Below are positions 43,709 through 52,900 of a DNA stretch of 64,000 nucleotides, in pieces. Source of the stretch: Phytohabitans suffuscus (GTDB lineage Bacteria; Actinomycetota; Actinomycetes; Mycobacteriales; Micromonosporaceae); the NCBI RefSeq assembly GCF_011764565.1, contig NZ_AP022871.1:6200320-6264319 (forward strand). Direction: 5' to 3'. The position numbers and the translations under genes were made by a program. The notes below the pieces were generated by a model. The model was not told where the DNA came from. It ran no database searches and saw only the letters and a list, made by a program, of their open reading frames with translations. Every line of letters begins with the position of its first letter. Position 1 is the stretch's first letter.

Positions 43709-44742
43709 CTATCGCCGCGGTGCCCAGGCGGGGGCCGGGGCTGGCGGGGTGGGCGTCGTGTACGGGCCGGAGATGGCCTCGATCAGGCGGCTCACCACCA
43801 CGCCGAGCAGGATGGCGAGTGCCGGCGTCAGGTAGAACGTGACCCAGCGTGGCGCGTCCGCCTGGAGGAGGCCGTGGTTGGCGAAGACCAGCAGCGCGGT
43901 GGCGAGTGCCGTGCCGGCGATGCCGCCGCGGCCGCCGAAGGCGCTCACGCCGCCGAGCAGGGCGGCGCCGGCGGCGAACAGCAGGTTGTCGCCGGTGGAC
44001 GGGCCGGCCACGCCGAGGTAGGTGACCAGGGCCACGCCGCTCAGGCCGGCGAGCAGGCCGGAGCCGCCGAGGCCGGCGAGGGCGCCGGCCAGCTTGGCGG
44101 CGCGGAGCCGGACCGGGTCGTCCTGGGAGCGGTTGGCGCCGAGCGCCGCGCGTATGCCGGGGATCAGCCACAGCAGGCCGCCGCCGACCGAGACGGCGGC
44201 GAAGACCAGCGTCCAGAGGATCGCCCGGCCGGTGCCGCCGGGGGCGCCGCCGGTGGGCACGTTCTGGCCGTCGAGCAGGCCGAACGCGATGCCCTGCGCC
44301 AGGGCGAGACCGCCGAGCGTGGCGGCCCAGGCGGGCACGGAGGTGAGGCCGACGACCAGGCCGAGCAGCAGGCCGACGAGCAGCGCCACCAGCACCGCCA
44401 GGACGCCGGCCAGCACGCCCGGGACGTCGTTCTGGGCCAGCTTGGCGTAGGTGGCGCCGGCCAGGACGGCGATCGCGCCGACCGCGAGGTTGGGCGTGGC
44501 GGTGCGCAGCGACAGCGCGAACGCGCTGGCGAGCAGGCCGACCGTGGCCAGGTTGCCCCACGGCTGGGCGCCGCGGAAGAGCGTGCCGGTGGCGGCGACG
44601 ATCACGGCCGTGAGCAGCACCAGGAGCAGCAGGAACGCCTCCCAGCCCAGGTGCGCGAAGATCCCCCGGGCCCTGGGCCGCGGCGGGGCGGCGGGGGCGG
44701 CGGCGCGAACGGTGCGGCGACGGCGGTGGGCGGTTGGGACAT
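43709..44742 (-). CDS. BPD_transp_2-type (RbsC-like) ABC permease, one-base frameshift
   Basis: Membrane permease of about 344 aa with eight to ten hydrophobic segments (AFLLLLVLLTAVIVAATGTL, LAVGAIAVLAGATYAKLA, ALLVFANHGLLQ). The best start is ATG 44742 (MSQPPTAVAAPFAPPPPPP) with an excellent SD GAAGGAG six bases upstream. It joins the main frame only if one C is added in 44663-44667, giving GGIFAHLGWEAF. Without that correction a weakly initiated frame from 44770 would be used. No ATPase or binding protein adjoins, so the complete transporter must be assembled from elsewhere. It ends in repeat block A. Confidence 0.82.
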
Positions 44743-44782
44743 CGCTACTCCTTCGGGGCGGGCCGGACATCGAGCCCCGAAC

Positions 44783-45865
44783 CTAGCGAGTCGGCTCCAC
44801 CACCGGCGGGCGGGCGGTGGTCAGCAGCACGGCGACCAGCAGCGCGAGCAGCGACTGGACCACCGGCAGCCCGGTGTACAGCTCGACCACCCCGGTCGTC
44901 CCGGTGACCGTGCCGTCCGGGCCGATGAAGCGGGGCTGGCCGCTGGCCACGTACGCGGTCGCGACGTAGATGGTCCAGATGACCAGCGGGACCAGCGCGG
45001 CGAACAGGCGGACCCGCGCCGGCCGCGCGGGGCCGGGGCGGAGCCAGGCGGCCAGCAGGTCGACCGCGGCGCCCGCGCCGACCAGCCCGAGGACCAGCGC
45101 GGTGTTGGCGAAGCCGGTCACGGCCGCGCAGAGGACGGCGGCACAGGAGTACAGGATGGTGGCGGTGCCGGGCGGGACGACCCAGCGGCGGGCGAGCGCG
45201 AGCAGCGGCACGACGAGCACGAGGTTGGTCACCAGGACCGCGGAGGTGAACTCGGCGGTCAGATCTTCGTCCAGGTTGGACAGTCCAACCACGACATCCG
45301 TGGCGACGTACGAGAACGCGTTGGCGTACTGGAGGAAGAGCAGCACCAGCGTGCTGGCGAAGGTGACCGAGAGCACGGAGGGCAGCAGCCTGCGCAGGCC
45401 GGGCGCCGCGGGCAGGTCCGGCCTGGCCCAGGCGGCGCGCAGCGGCGTGGTGACGATGACCAGCATGGCGACGGCCAGGCCGAGGTGGCTGGGGCTGAAG
45501 AGGATGTCGATGTTCTGCTCGATGCCGAACGCGGAGTGCCAGCTGAAGTCGGCGATCCCGGCCACCGCGAAGCCGGCCACCGCGAACACCGCCGGCCGGT
45601 ATCCGGGCGGGAGCGCGCGCAGGTCGGGGCGGCCGGAGCGGAGCGCGTGGCGGCAGGTCCACCCGATCCACCCGGCGGTGGCGACGAACCCCCAGTAGAA
45701 GACCGCGTGCCACGGCGTGAAGAACGTCTCCAGCTCGGGCACGTTGTTGTGCGCCCAGGCGTCGAGCAGCAGCCCGACCGTGAACCACCCGCTCAGCAGG
45801 GCGGTGACGAGGTCGGTGCGGTACGTCGTGGCGGGTCTCGCCGGCGCGTCGGTCAGAGCTGTCAT
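44783..45865 (-). CDS. Polytopic membrane protein of unknown function
   Basis: 360 aa with about nine membrane helices (DLVTALLSGWFTVGLLLDAW, AVFAVAGFAVAGIADFSWHS, LFALVPLVIWTIYVATAYV-like, ALLALLVAVLLTTA at the C-terminus). Conserved-looking polar residues in loops include WAHNNVPELETFFTPWH and FSPSHLGLAVAM, where His and Glu could bind a metal or haem. No family is recognised. ATG 45865 overlaps the stop of a 21-codon frame that itself overlaps the PadR gene, so expression is probably coupled to PadR. Confidence 0.8.
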   Translation of the reverse strand: MTALTDAPARPATTYRTDLVTALLSGWFTVGLLLDAWAHNNVPELETFFTPWHAVFYWGFVATAGWIGWTCRHALRSGRPDLRALPPGYRPAVFAVAGFAVAGIADFSWHSAFGIEQNIDILFSPSHLGLAVAMLVIVTTPLRAAWARPDLPAAPGLRRLLPSVLSVTFASTLVLLFLQYANAFSYVATDVVVGLSNLDEDLTAEFTSAVLVTNLVLVVPLLALARRWVVPPGTATILYSCAAVLCAAVTGFANTALVLGLVGAGAAVDLLAAWLRPGPARPARVRLFAALVPLVIWTIYVATAYVASGQPRFIGPDGTVTGTTGVVELYTGLPVVQSLLALLVAVLLTTARPPVVEPTR

Positions 45866-45927
45866 GCGGGCACGCTCCTGGGTAGGCCACGGGCGGTGTG
45901 GACGGCCAGCGGCTCGAGGCGGCTCAC
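45862..45927 (-). CDS. Candidate 21-aa coupling peptide between PadR and membrane protein
   Basis: GTG 45927 overlaps the PadR stop (GTGA) and the peptide VSRLEPLAVHTARGLPRSVP plus A stops at TGA 45864-45862, overlapping the next start (ATGA). The stop/start chain bridges the 58-bp gap exactly. It may be a translational coupling device or the leftover N-terminus of a deleted gene, since PadR genes are often followed by a protein beginning in this way. Confidence 0.4.
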   Translation of the reverse strand: MSRLEPLAVHTARGLPRSVPA

Positions 45928-46253
45928 GCCGTCTCCGCCCTTACCGGCATGAACGCGCGGAGGCGGTCGGTGGCGAGGCGGGCGTTGGCGGCCTGCCGCT
46001 CGGCCTCGGCGGCCAGCTCGCCGCGGCCCGCCCCGGTCAGCCGGTAGTAGCGGCGCAGCCGGCCGCGCTCGGGCTCCTCGCGGTCGAGCTCGACGAGCCC
46101 GTCGCCGACCAGCCGGTCGAGCACGCCGTAGAGCGTGCCGATCTTGAGCTGGACGCGGCCGTGTGACAGCTCGGCCACCTCGCCGACGATCCCGTAGCCG
46201 TGGCGGGGGCCGCCGACGAGCGCGGTGAGGATGAAGAACGCGGGCTCGGTCAC
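45924..46253 (-). CDS. PadR-family transcriptional regulator
   Basis: 109-aa winged-helix repressor. The N-terminal domain has the PadR pattern FFILTALVGGPRHGYGIVGE and QLKIGTLYGVLDRLVGDGLV, wing RRYYRLTGAGR, and a short C-terminal dimerisation helix. PadR proteins usually control the gene they are co-transcribed with, often a transporter or membrane protein, in response to a small ligand. Here that is the polytopic membrane protein downstream. The upstream side (46254-46367) holds TATCTTGTCTGGCAGTATAT-type AT-rich sequence (minus/plus) that could contain an autoregulatory site; the inverted repeat AAGATATCTT at 46276-46285 is a candidate. Confidence 0.9.
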   Translation of the reverse strand: MTEPAFFILTALVGGPRHGYGIVGEVAELSHGRVQLKIGTLYGVLDRLVGDGLVELDREEPERGRLRRYYRLTGAGRGELAAEAERQAANARLATDRLRAFMPVRAETA

Positions 46254-46367
46254 GGGCTACAATATACTGCCAGACAAGATATCTTGCCAGACCCGAGCCG
46301 TGATCTCCGGCCGGTCCGGACCCGGGATCTCCCCGCACGCCGCGCCACGACGTGCTAGAGAACCGGG

Positions 46368-47345
46368 GTGAACACACCACCGCCCGAGCTGCCCGAGGAG
46401 CGCCTCGCGTCCGCGCTCGCCGCGGGCTGGGGACTCGCCGTGGCGTCGCTCGCGTACCGGCCGGTGGGCTTCGGCAGCCACCACTGGGAGGTCGTCGACG
46501 GCGGCGGCACCCGCTGGTTCGTGACGGTGGACGACCTGCGCACCAAGCGGTACGAGCCGGACGAGCCGCTCGACCGGGCGTACGGGCGGCTGCGGGCCTC
46601 GCTGGGCACCGCGGTCGCGCTGGCCGCGCACGGGCTGGACTTCGTCGTCGCGCCGGTGCCCACGCTCGGCGGCGCGCCACTGTCCCGAGTGGACGGACGG
46701 TTCGCCGCGGCGGTCTACCGGTACGTCGACGGGAAGAGCTTCACGTGGGGCGAGTTCGACTCCGGCGAGCAGCGGCACGCCGTACTCGGGATGGTCGTCG
46801 CCCTTCATCGCGCGCCTCCGGCGGCGGGTGCGCCCGCGGCGGTGGACGACCTGCGCGTGCCCGGCCGGGCCGACCTCGAGGCGGCTCTCGCCGGCGACGT
46901 GCCCGACGCCGGCCCGTACGCGCGGCGGATGCGCGACCTGCTGGCCGCCCACCCGGACCCGGTGCGGGAGCTGCTCGCGGACTACGACGCGCTGGCCGCG
47001 CGGCTCGACCCGGCGCGGTTCGTGCTCACCCACGGCGAGCCGCACCCGGGCAACACGATGCGCACGCCCGGCGGGTGGCTGCTGATCGACTGGGACACCG
47101 CGCTGCGCGCCGCGCCCGAGCGTGACCTGTGGAGCCTCGACCCGGGCGACGGTTCGATCCTCGCCGGGTACGCGGCGGCCACCGGCGTCACGCCCGACCC
47201 GGAGCTGCTGGAGCTGTTCCGGCTGCGGTGGGAGGTCGCCGACCTGTCGGCCGCCGCGAGCCGCTTCCGGGCGCCGCACGCCGGTGACGAGGACGACGAG
47301 GCCACCTGGCAGATCCTGGCCTCGGTGGCCGCCGCCGCGCCGTAG
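46368..47345 (+). CDS. Aminoglycoside-phosphotransferase-like (APH fold) kinase
   Basis: 325-aa protein of the APH/choline-kinase fold. The catalytic loop LTHGEPHPGNTM (Asp of the usual HGD replaced by Glu, HGE) and the metal-binding LIDWDT are in the C-terminal half; the P-loop region is around WEVVDGGGTRWFVTVDD. Many such proteins phosphorylate sugars, amino alcohols or antibiotics; the HGE variant is common among actinomycete members of unknown substrate. GTG 46368 start. Divergent from PadR. Resistance function is not implied. Confidence 0.82.
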   Translation: MNTPPPELPEERLASALAAGWGLAVASLAYRPVGFGSHHWEVVDGGGTRWFVTVDDLRTKRYEPDEPLDRAYGRLRASLGTAVALAAHGLDFVVAPVPTLGGAPLSRVDGRFAAAVYRYVDGKSFTWGEFDSGEQRHAVLGMVVALHRAPPAAGAPAAVDDLRVPGRADLEAALAGDVPDAGPYARRMRDLLAAHPDPVRELLADYDALAARLDPARFVLTHGEPHPGNTMRTPGGWLLIDWDTALRAAPERDLWSLDPGDGSILAGYAAATGVTPDPELLELFRLRWEVADLSAAASRFRAPHAGDEDDEATWQILASVAAAAP

Positions 47346-47384
47346 GGTGGCGGCGTACGCGTCCTCTTCGCATGGGAGCGAACG

Positions 47385-47798
47385 ATGGCCTCACGACTCA
47401 ACCCGTACATCAACTTCGACGGCAACGCGCGGCAGGCGCTGGAGTTCTACAAGGACGTGTTCGGCGGCGAGCTGGCGCTCAACACGTTCGGGCAGTTCCC
47501 GGACGCCGACCCGGCCACCGCGGACATGATCATGCACGGCCAGCTGGAGACCCCGAGCGGCTTCACGCTGATGGCCTCCGACACCCCGCCCGGGATGGAG
47601 CTCAACCCCGGCAACAACATCACCGTCAGCCTGAGCGGCGACGACGGCGACCAGCTGCACGGGTACTGGGACCGGCTCTCCGGCGAGGGCACGGTCACCA
47701 TCCCGCTGGAGAAGCAGATGTGGGGCGACGAGTTCGGCCAGTGCGTCGACAGGTTCGGCATCCTCTGGATGGTCAACATCACCCAGCCGCAGTCCTGA
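47385..47798 (+). CDS. VOC-superfamily (PhnB-like) protein
   Basis: 137-aa vicinal oxygen chelate fold: LNPYINFDGNARQALEFYKD at the N-terminus, MHGQLETPSGFTLMASDTPP in the middle and WGDEFGQCVDRFGILWMVNI near the end, as in PhnB/DUF1428-like glyoxalase relatives. Function in this subgroup is not settled; a metal-binding role is uncertain. ATG 47385 is 39 bp after the kinase gene, so both may share a transcript. Confidence 0.85.
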   Translation: MASRLNPYINFDGNARQALEFYKDVFGGELALNTFGQFPDADPATADMIMHGQLETPSGFTLMASDTPPGMELNPGNNITVSLSGDDGDQLHGYWDRLSGEGTVTIPLEKQMWGDEFGQCVDRFGILWMVNITQPQS

Positions 47799-47874
47799 GC
47801 AGGCCGCCCGGAAAGGACACGGCGGCCGGTCGGGAAAGGGCACGGCGGCCGGACGCCATGCCCTTCCGGGAGGC

Positions 47875-48238
47875 TCAGCGGGCCGGTGGCGTCGTGGGCG
47901 GTGGCGGGGGCGGCGGGTCGACCGCGATCCCCCGACGGCGTACGGGCCGAAGTTGCCCGAGCTGTCCCACGCGCGCACCCGCACGATGTACGTCCCGAAG
48001 CCGGTGTACGGCACGTACGCGCTGGTGCCGCTGGTCCTGCTGATCAGCACGCCGTTCAGGTAGACCTCGTACCCGACCAGGAACGTCTCGTCCGTCGCGG
48101 GGTCCCAGCGCGCGACGAGATGGTTCTGGAAGAGGCCGCTGATCCGCAGGCTGGCCGGGACGGTCGGCGGGGTCGAGTCGGGCAGCCGGCCGAAGAAGAT
48201 CGGCGTGAACGGCGACAGGTTGCCGGCCGCGTCCACCG
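47875..48238 (-). pseudogene. Truncated FN3-domain protein remnant
   Basis: Encodes the end of one fibronectin-III domain (VDAAGNLSPFTP), a complete second one (TPPTVPASLRISGLFQNHLV, WDPATDETFLVGYEVYLNGV, VRVRAWDSSGNFGPYAVG) and a Pro-rich tail GIAVDPPPPPPPTTPPAR with stop. One C must be added in 47929-47933 to join the domain to the tail. Everything upstream is missing: the frame breaks at about 48238, where repeat block B begins. It was probably the 3' end of a secreted carbohydrate-active or adhesive protein cut off by the repeat or by recombination. Confidence 0.7.
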
Positions 48239-48917
48239 CGGGGCGAGCCGAGCTCCCCGACCTCCGCTGCCAGCTCCGCGCGGGTCCGGTATCGCGTGGC
48301 CGCGAGCCGCGCGGGCGGAGGGCAGAGGCGCGTCACCGCCGAGGTGCACCCACCCCGGGCGGGCCGGCCACCGTCGGTCTGCCGCCGGGACGGCGGATGC
48401 GGGTGCGGCTTACGCGCAGTTGGGTGTCGGTGCGCCCAGCTCCGGAGCGTCTCGCGCGGTTACCCCGCCTCGGGTCCGTGGCCCACATCGCCGGATCAGG
48501 GCTCGCGGCAGCTCAACCCGGGGTCCGGGGTCGATCGCCCACCCCACCCACCAATATGGACAGACAGTGTCACCCCCTACACCGGAAGGTCTTCACGGAG
48601 CTTTCTACCGGTTTGTCTCACCCGCTGTAGAGAACTGGGGACCGGTTCCGGCGGATCGTGGTACGGATCCGCCCCCTGGGGGCAGTTTCATACCACGATC
48701 CGCAACCGAGAGCCGTGCGGGCGAGGCAGGGTGCCGTCGCCGCCGGATTTCGCCCCGGTTCGCTCTCGTCGCCAGGGTGATCGTGGGCGAACGCCGGCCA
48801 TCCTGCCCGCGCGACGTCACCCGGATCCTCGCCCCTGCGGCTCGCGGCCACCGAAACCGGTCGCGGAGAGCACTGCGGGGGCCCGCAGGACACTGTGGAC
48901 AGATCGGGATCGGGCGG
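48239..48917. repeat. Intergenic repeat block B (0.68 kb, no gene)
   Basis: No gene is supported. From about 48550 it parallels block C: hairpin 48651-48703, CGCCAGGGTGATCGTGGGCG and CACTGTGGACAGATCGG. The part 48390-48500 shares GCGCCCAGCTCCGGAGCGTC-type sequence with 63.8 kb (minus strand). It separates the FN3 remnant from the enediyne cassette. Confidence 0.7.
48651..48703. repeat. Nested hairpin, copy B
   Basis: 13-bp arms GCGGATCGTGGTA and TACCACGATCCGC enclose GCCCCCTGGGGGC. It differs from copy C (63262-63314) at only a few positions. Confidence 0.85.
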
Positions 48918-49472
48918 TCAGAGGACGCGCCAGAAGGGGGAGCGGGTGCGGTCGGCGGGGAGGTGGTCGTAGCGGCCGTCGAAGAAGAGCAGGGCGGCTT
49001 CCTGGTCGTGGCGGCACAGGGCGCGCACCTGGCCGAGGAAGATGGAGTGGTCGCCGGCGTCGTACGCGCGCCACAGTCCACATTCGAGCCAGAGGATCGC
49101 GCCGTCGATCAGCGGGGCGTCGCTGTGCGGGGCGGGTGAGCAGGGTACGCCCTCGAACTCGGCCGACCCCCGCGGGCGGGAGCGGTCGGCGAAGTGGCGG
49201 GCGACGGCGTCCTGGTGGGCGGCGAGCACCGAGACGCCGAAGCCGCCGGCGTGGGCCAGCCGCTCGTGCATCATCGCCTCGCGGTCGACGCAGACGAGGA
49301 CGAGCGGCGGGTCGAGGGACACCGACGTGAACGAGTTGGCGGTCATGCCGTGGGGCTGCGTGCCGCCGACCGTCACCACCGTCACGCCGGTCGCGAACGC
49401 GGCGAACGCGGTGCGCAGCAGGCGCCGGTCGGCGGTCGGCCGGGTCGCGGTGCCGGACGGCGGTTCAGGCAC
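48918..49472 (-). CDS. Flavin reductase (SgcE6-like) of the enediyne cassette
   Basis: 184-aa NAD(P)H:flavin oxidoreductase of the flavin_reduct family that supplies reduced FAD/FMN to a separate monooxygenase. The signature GMTANSFTSVSLDPPLVLVC is present, with GFGVSVLAAHQDAVARHFAD further on and a final GRYDHLP. Enediyne clusters encode such a reductase (for example SgcE6) to serve warhead or aryl hydroxylases. GTG 49472 overlaps the thioesterase stop by 8 bp, so it is part of the operon. Its partner oxygenase is not in the window. Confidence 0.88.
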   Translation of the reverse strand: MPEPPSGTATRPTADRRLLRTAFAAFATGVTVVTVGGTQPHGMTANSFTSVSLDPPLVLVCVDREAMMHERLAHAGGFGVSVLAAHQDAVARHFADRSRPRGSAEFEGVPCSPAPHSDAPLIDGAILWLECGLWRAYDAGDHSIFLGQVRALCRHDQEAALLFFDGRYDHLPADRTRSPFWRVL

Positions 49473-49914
49473 GGCCGCTCACCAGCGGTGCCTGCGTGTA
49501 CGGTGCGAGCGCGCGGGCCAGCGCGGCCGGGACCCGGGCCGGGACCGTTCGCCCGTTCGGGCCGCGCATGCAGGCCACCCGCTGCCGGCCGCGGGCGACC
49601 AGGAGCTCGCTGTCGCCGGTCAGGCGCAGGTAGTCGAAGGCGAACTCCAGCTGGGTCTGGCCCAGCTCGGCGAGGCGCATCCGGATCGCCAGCTCGTCGA
49701 AGGCGGCCAGCTCGGCGAAGAACTCGCAGTCCACCTTCAGCGTGAACAGCTTCAGGTCGTCGCGCAGCTCGGCCAGCACGGCCGGGGCCCGCTCCTTGAG
49801 GAACATCTCCCGGCAGCGCCCCTGCCAGCGCAGGTAGTGGGTGTAGTAGACGTTTCCGACGAGGTTGGTCTCCTCGAACCCGACCGTGTGGCGGTACTCG
49901 TAGTAGCGCTCCAC
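49465..49914 (-). CDS. tebC: Enediyne-type hot-dog thioesterase
   Basis: 149-aa acyl-CoA-thioesterase-fold protein that releases the nascent polyene from PksE (relatives SgcE10, CalE7, DynE7). The diagnostic stretch FEETNLVGNVYYTHYLRWQG lies near the N-terminus; these enzymes lack the usual acidic nucleophile and use an Arg (here in WQGRCREMFL) and Glu for hydrolysis. KLFTLKVDCEFFAELAAFDE continues the hot-dog sheet. GTG 49914 follows the pksE stop by one base, so the two are coupled. Identification is strong because of both sequence and context. Confidence 0.93.
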   Translation of the reverse strand: MERYYEYRHTVGFEETNLVGNVYYTHYLRWQGRCREMFLKERAPAVLAELRDDLKLFTLKVDCEFFAELAAFDELAIRMRLAELGQTQLEFAFDYLRLTGDSELLVARGRQRVACMRGPNGRTVPARVPAALARALAPYTQAPLVSGRA

Positions 49915-49915
49915 G

Positions 49916-52900
49916 TCAATCCCTCCGCTCGCCGAGGACGGCGACGACGACCGGCTCGCCCGCGCCGCGCAGTGACGTCGCGAGCGTGGCGATCCGGACC
50001 TCACCGGCGGCCAGTACGCTCCAGCCCGGGCCGGCGCCGGGCCGCAGGGTGATCGGTGCCGAGGGCGGGCGGCCGGCCTTCTGCAGGCACTCGACGGCGC
50101 ACCACACCCGGGTCGCCGCGACGTCGAACGGCTCCCCGGCCTCCGCCGCGACCAGGTCCGCCAGCCGGGCGTGCGGGCCGAGCAGGTCGTCCCAGGTCGC
50201 CCGGTCCCGCGCCGTCACGGTCTCCACGTCGCAGGCCACCTCGCCGTCGCCGGCCACCGCGATGCTGGCGGCGGTGCCGTGCGACGCGGAGACGGTCGGT
50301 CCGCCGGCCAGCTCGGGCCGCCCGTCGGGGCGGCGCAGCAGGCGTACCGGCCGGCCGAGCGCCCGGGACAGCACGGCGCTGGAGGCCGGCCGGGCACCGT
50401 CGCGCGGGTCCAGCGCCACCGCCACGCCGCCGCCGAGCACCCCGGCCAGCCGCCGCTGCAGGAACGGCCCGAGCAGGGCGGGGGCCCACGGGCCGGCGCC
50501 GTCCCGCCTGCGTACCGCGCGCAGCCGCAGCCCCTCCCACCGCTCCACGAGCGTGCCGGCCCGGTCGCGCACGGCGACGTCGTACACGTAGGTGTCGCCG
50601 GTCTGCTCCCGCTCGACGGCGGCGAACGTGACCTCGCCCGCCGACGCCAGCTTGGGCCCGGCCGGGTGGAGCCGCTCGATGCCCATCGGCAGCAGCGTCG
50701 CGTCCGGTACGCACACCTGGATGCCGTGCATGAACGCGTCCCGCGCGCCCGGGTCGCCGAGCATCAGCTGCCCGGGCAGGAACGCGCTGAACCACGCCGT
50801 GCCCTGGTCGGTCGCCACGTCCGCCTCGGCGTGCCGGGCCGCGACCCGCCGGTACCGGCGCAGCCGCTGGAACCGGCGGCCCTGGAAGAGGATGTCGCCG
50901 TACAGGTCGCGGGGCGGGTCGAGCGGCACCCGCGGCAGGTCGGCGGCGGGCTCGGGACCGCCCTCGGGCACCTCGCCGCTCCAGGCGCGCAGCGTGGCCC
51001 GGAAGTGGTCGACCCCGAAGCCGGTCTCCGCGCTGCGGATCGCCAGCCGCACCGTGCCCGGCCCGGTGGCGAGCGCCGCGACCCGGATCGTGGTGGCGCC
51101 GTCGCGGGGCACCACGATCGGCCGGGCGAACTCCGCGTCCTCGATCAGCGGCGGGTCGGTGTCGCCGGTCAGCGCGGCCGCGACCTGCGCCATCGCCTCC
51201 ATGCCCAGGACCGCGGGGAAGAGCAGGTCGCCGTCGAGCAGGTGGTCCTCCAGGTACGGGTCGCCGCCGGGTGACAGGTCGACCTCGGTGACCAGCTCCA
51301 CGCCCGGGTAGTGCACGAGCACCCGGTCGACGAAGCGCAGCAGCGGCAGCTCCGGCTCGTCGTACGCGAGCGTGTCCAGCCCGCCGGTGCGGCCGGTGAC
51401 CACGAGGACGGGCGGGAGGTCGGGGTCGGCGAGCACCTCGCGGAGCACCCGTACACCCTGGTCGGCGGTGATCGGTGTGACGCCGGAGCGCAGCAGTGAC
51501 TCGACGACGGACAGCCGCTCGCCCATGCCGACGCCGGACCAGACCGACCACTCCAGACAGACCGCGCGGCAGCCGGGATGGGTGTCGCGGGCGGCCGCGG
51601 TCAGCTCCGCCAGCCACTCGTTGGCCAGGGCGTAGTGCGCCTCGCCGGCCAGCCCGGCCCGCCCGATGACGCTGCCGAACGTGACCAGCAGCCGCAGGGC
51701 GCCGGGCTCCACCGCGTCGAGCACGGCGCGCAGCCCGTCGACCTTCGGCGCGAGCGTGCGGCGCAGCGCGCCGGGGTCGAGGTCGGCGAGGGCGGCGGGC
51801 TCGTTGCGCCCGGCGCCGTGCAGCACCGCGGTGACCGGGCCCAGCTCGGTGCGGACCCGGGCCACGGCGGCCCGTACCGCGGCGGCGTCGGTGACGTCCG
51901 CCCGCAGGTACCGCACCCGCGGCCCGGCCGCGCGCAGCCGCGCGAGGTTGGCGGCCAGCTCCTCGTCGGAGCCGGGGTCGGAGCGGCCGAGGATGGCGAG
52001 CGCGGCGCCGCTGCCGGCGGCGAGGACCCGGGCGCACTCCGCGGTGATGCCCTTGCCGCCGCCGGTGACCAGCAGCACGTCGCCGGTGCCGAGCGGCAGC
52101 GGGCCCGGCTCCCGGCCGGCGGGGACCGGACGCAGGACCGGCACCCGGCGCTCGCCGTCCGCGCCGTACTCCACCTCGCTGTAGCCGGTGGTGGCGGCGA
52201 CGTCGGCGACCACACTGTCCACGATGGACTTGATGGATACGGTAGGCACTTTGGACACATCGGACAGTCCGAGCGGGGCCCGGACCACGGTGGTGCGCAG
52301 GGCGGGCGCCTCGACGCGGGCGGTCCGGGCCAGCCCGGCGGCGCCGCGCCCGTGCTGGAGCAGCACCAGCCGCCCGCCGTCCGGCTGGCGGACCGCCGCC
52401 TGGACACCGGCGAGCGCGGCGGCCAGCGAAGGCTCGGGGGCGTCCTCGGGGAGGCAGACCAGCACGCCGCCGCCGACGCCGGCCCCCTGGAGCGCGGCGC
52501 GCAGCGGCCCGGCGAAGGGATGGTCCGCCGGGGCGTGCAGCTGCCAGTCCCCGTCCGGTTCGGGGGTGGCCGGCTCGGCACGGGTCGCCGGCAGCAGGTG
52601 CACGGCGAACGGGCGTACCCAGGTGTCGATGCCCGCGACCGGCGGAGCCGGCGCGTTCCCGGTCCCGGTGCGGGACAGCTCGTCGAGCGCGCCGGCGAGC
52701 TGGCCGACGGTGGCCGTGGCGAAGTTGGCCGGCGCCAGCACCGCGGACAGGCCCAGCTCGCGCGCGGCCCGGCTGACCACCTGGCCGACCGTGATCGAGC
52801 TGAGGTGCAGGTCGTCCAGGAGGCGGCTGCCGTCGCCGACGAGCTCCGGCGGCAGCTCGGCCCGTTCGGCGACGAGCCGGCGCAGCAGACCCAGCGCGCC

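Noticed and set aside
46368..47345. Calling the APH-fold gene an antibiotic resistance determinant
   Set aside because: The catalytic loop is HGE rather than HGD and the fold covers many unrelated kinases; no resistance context is present.
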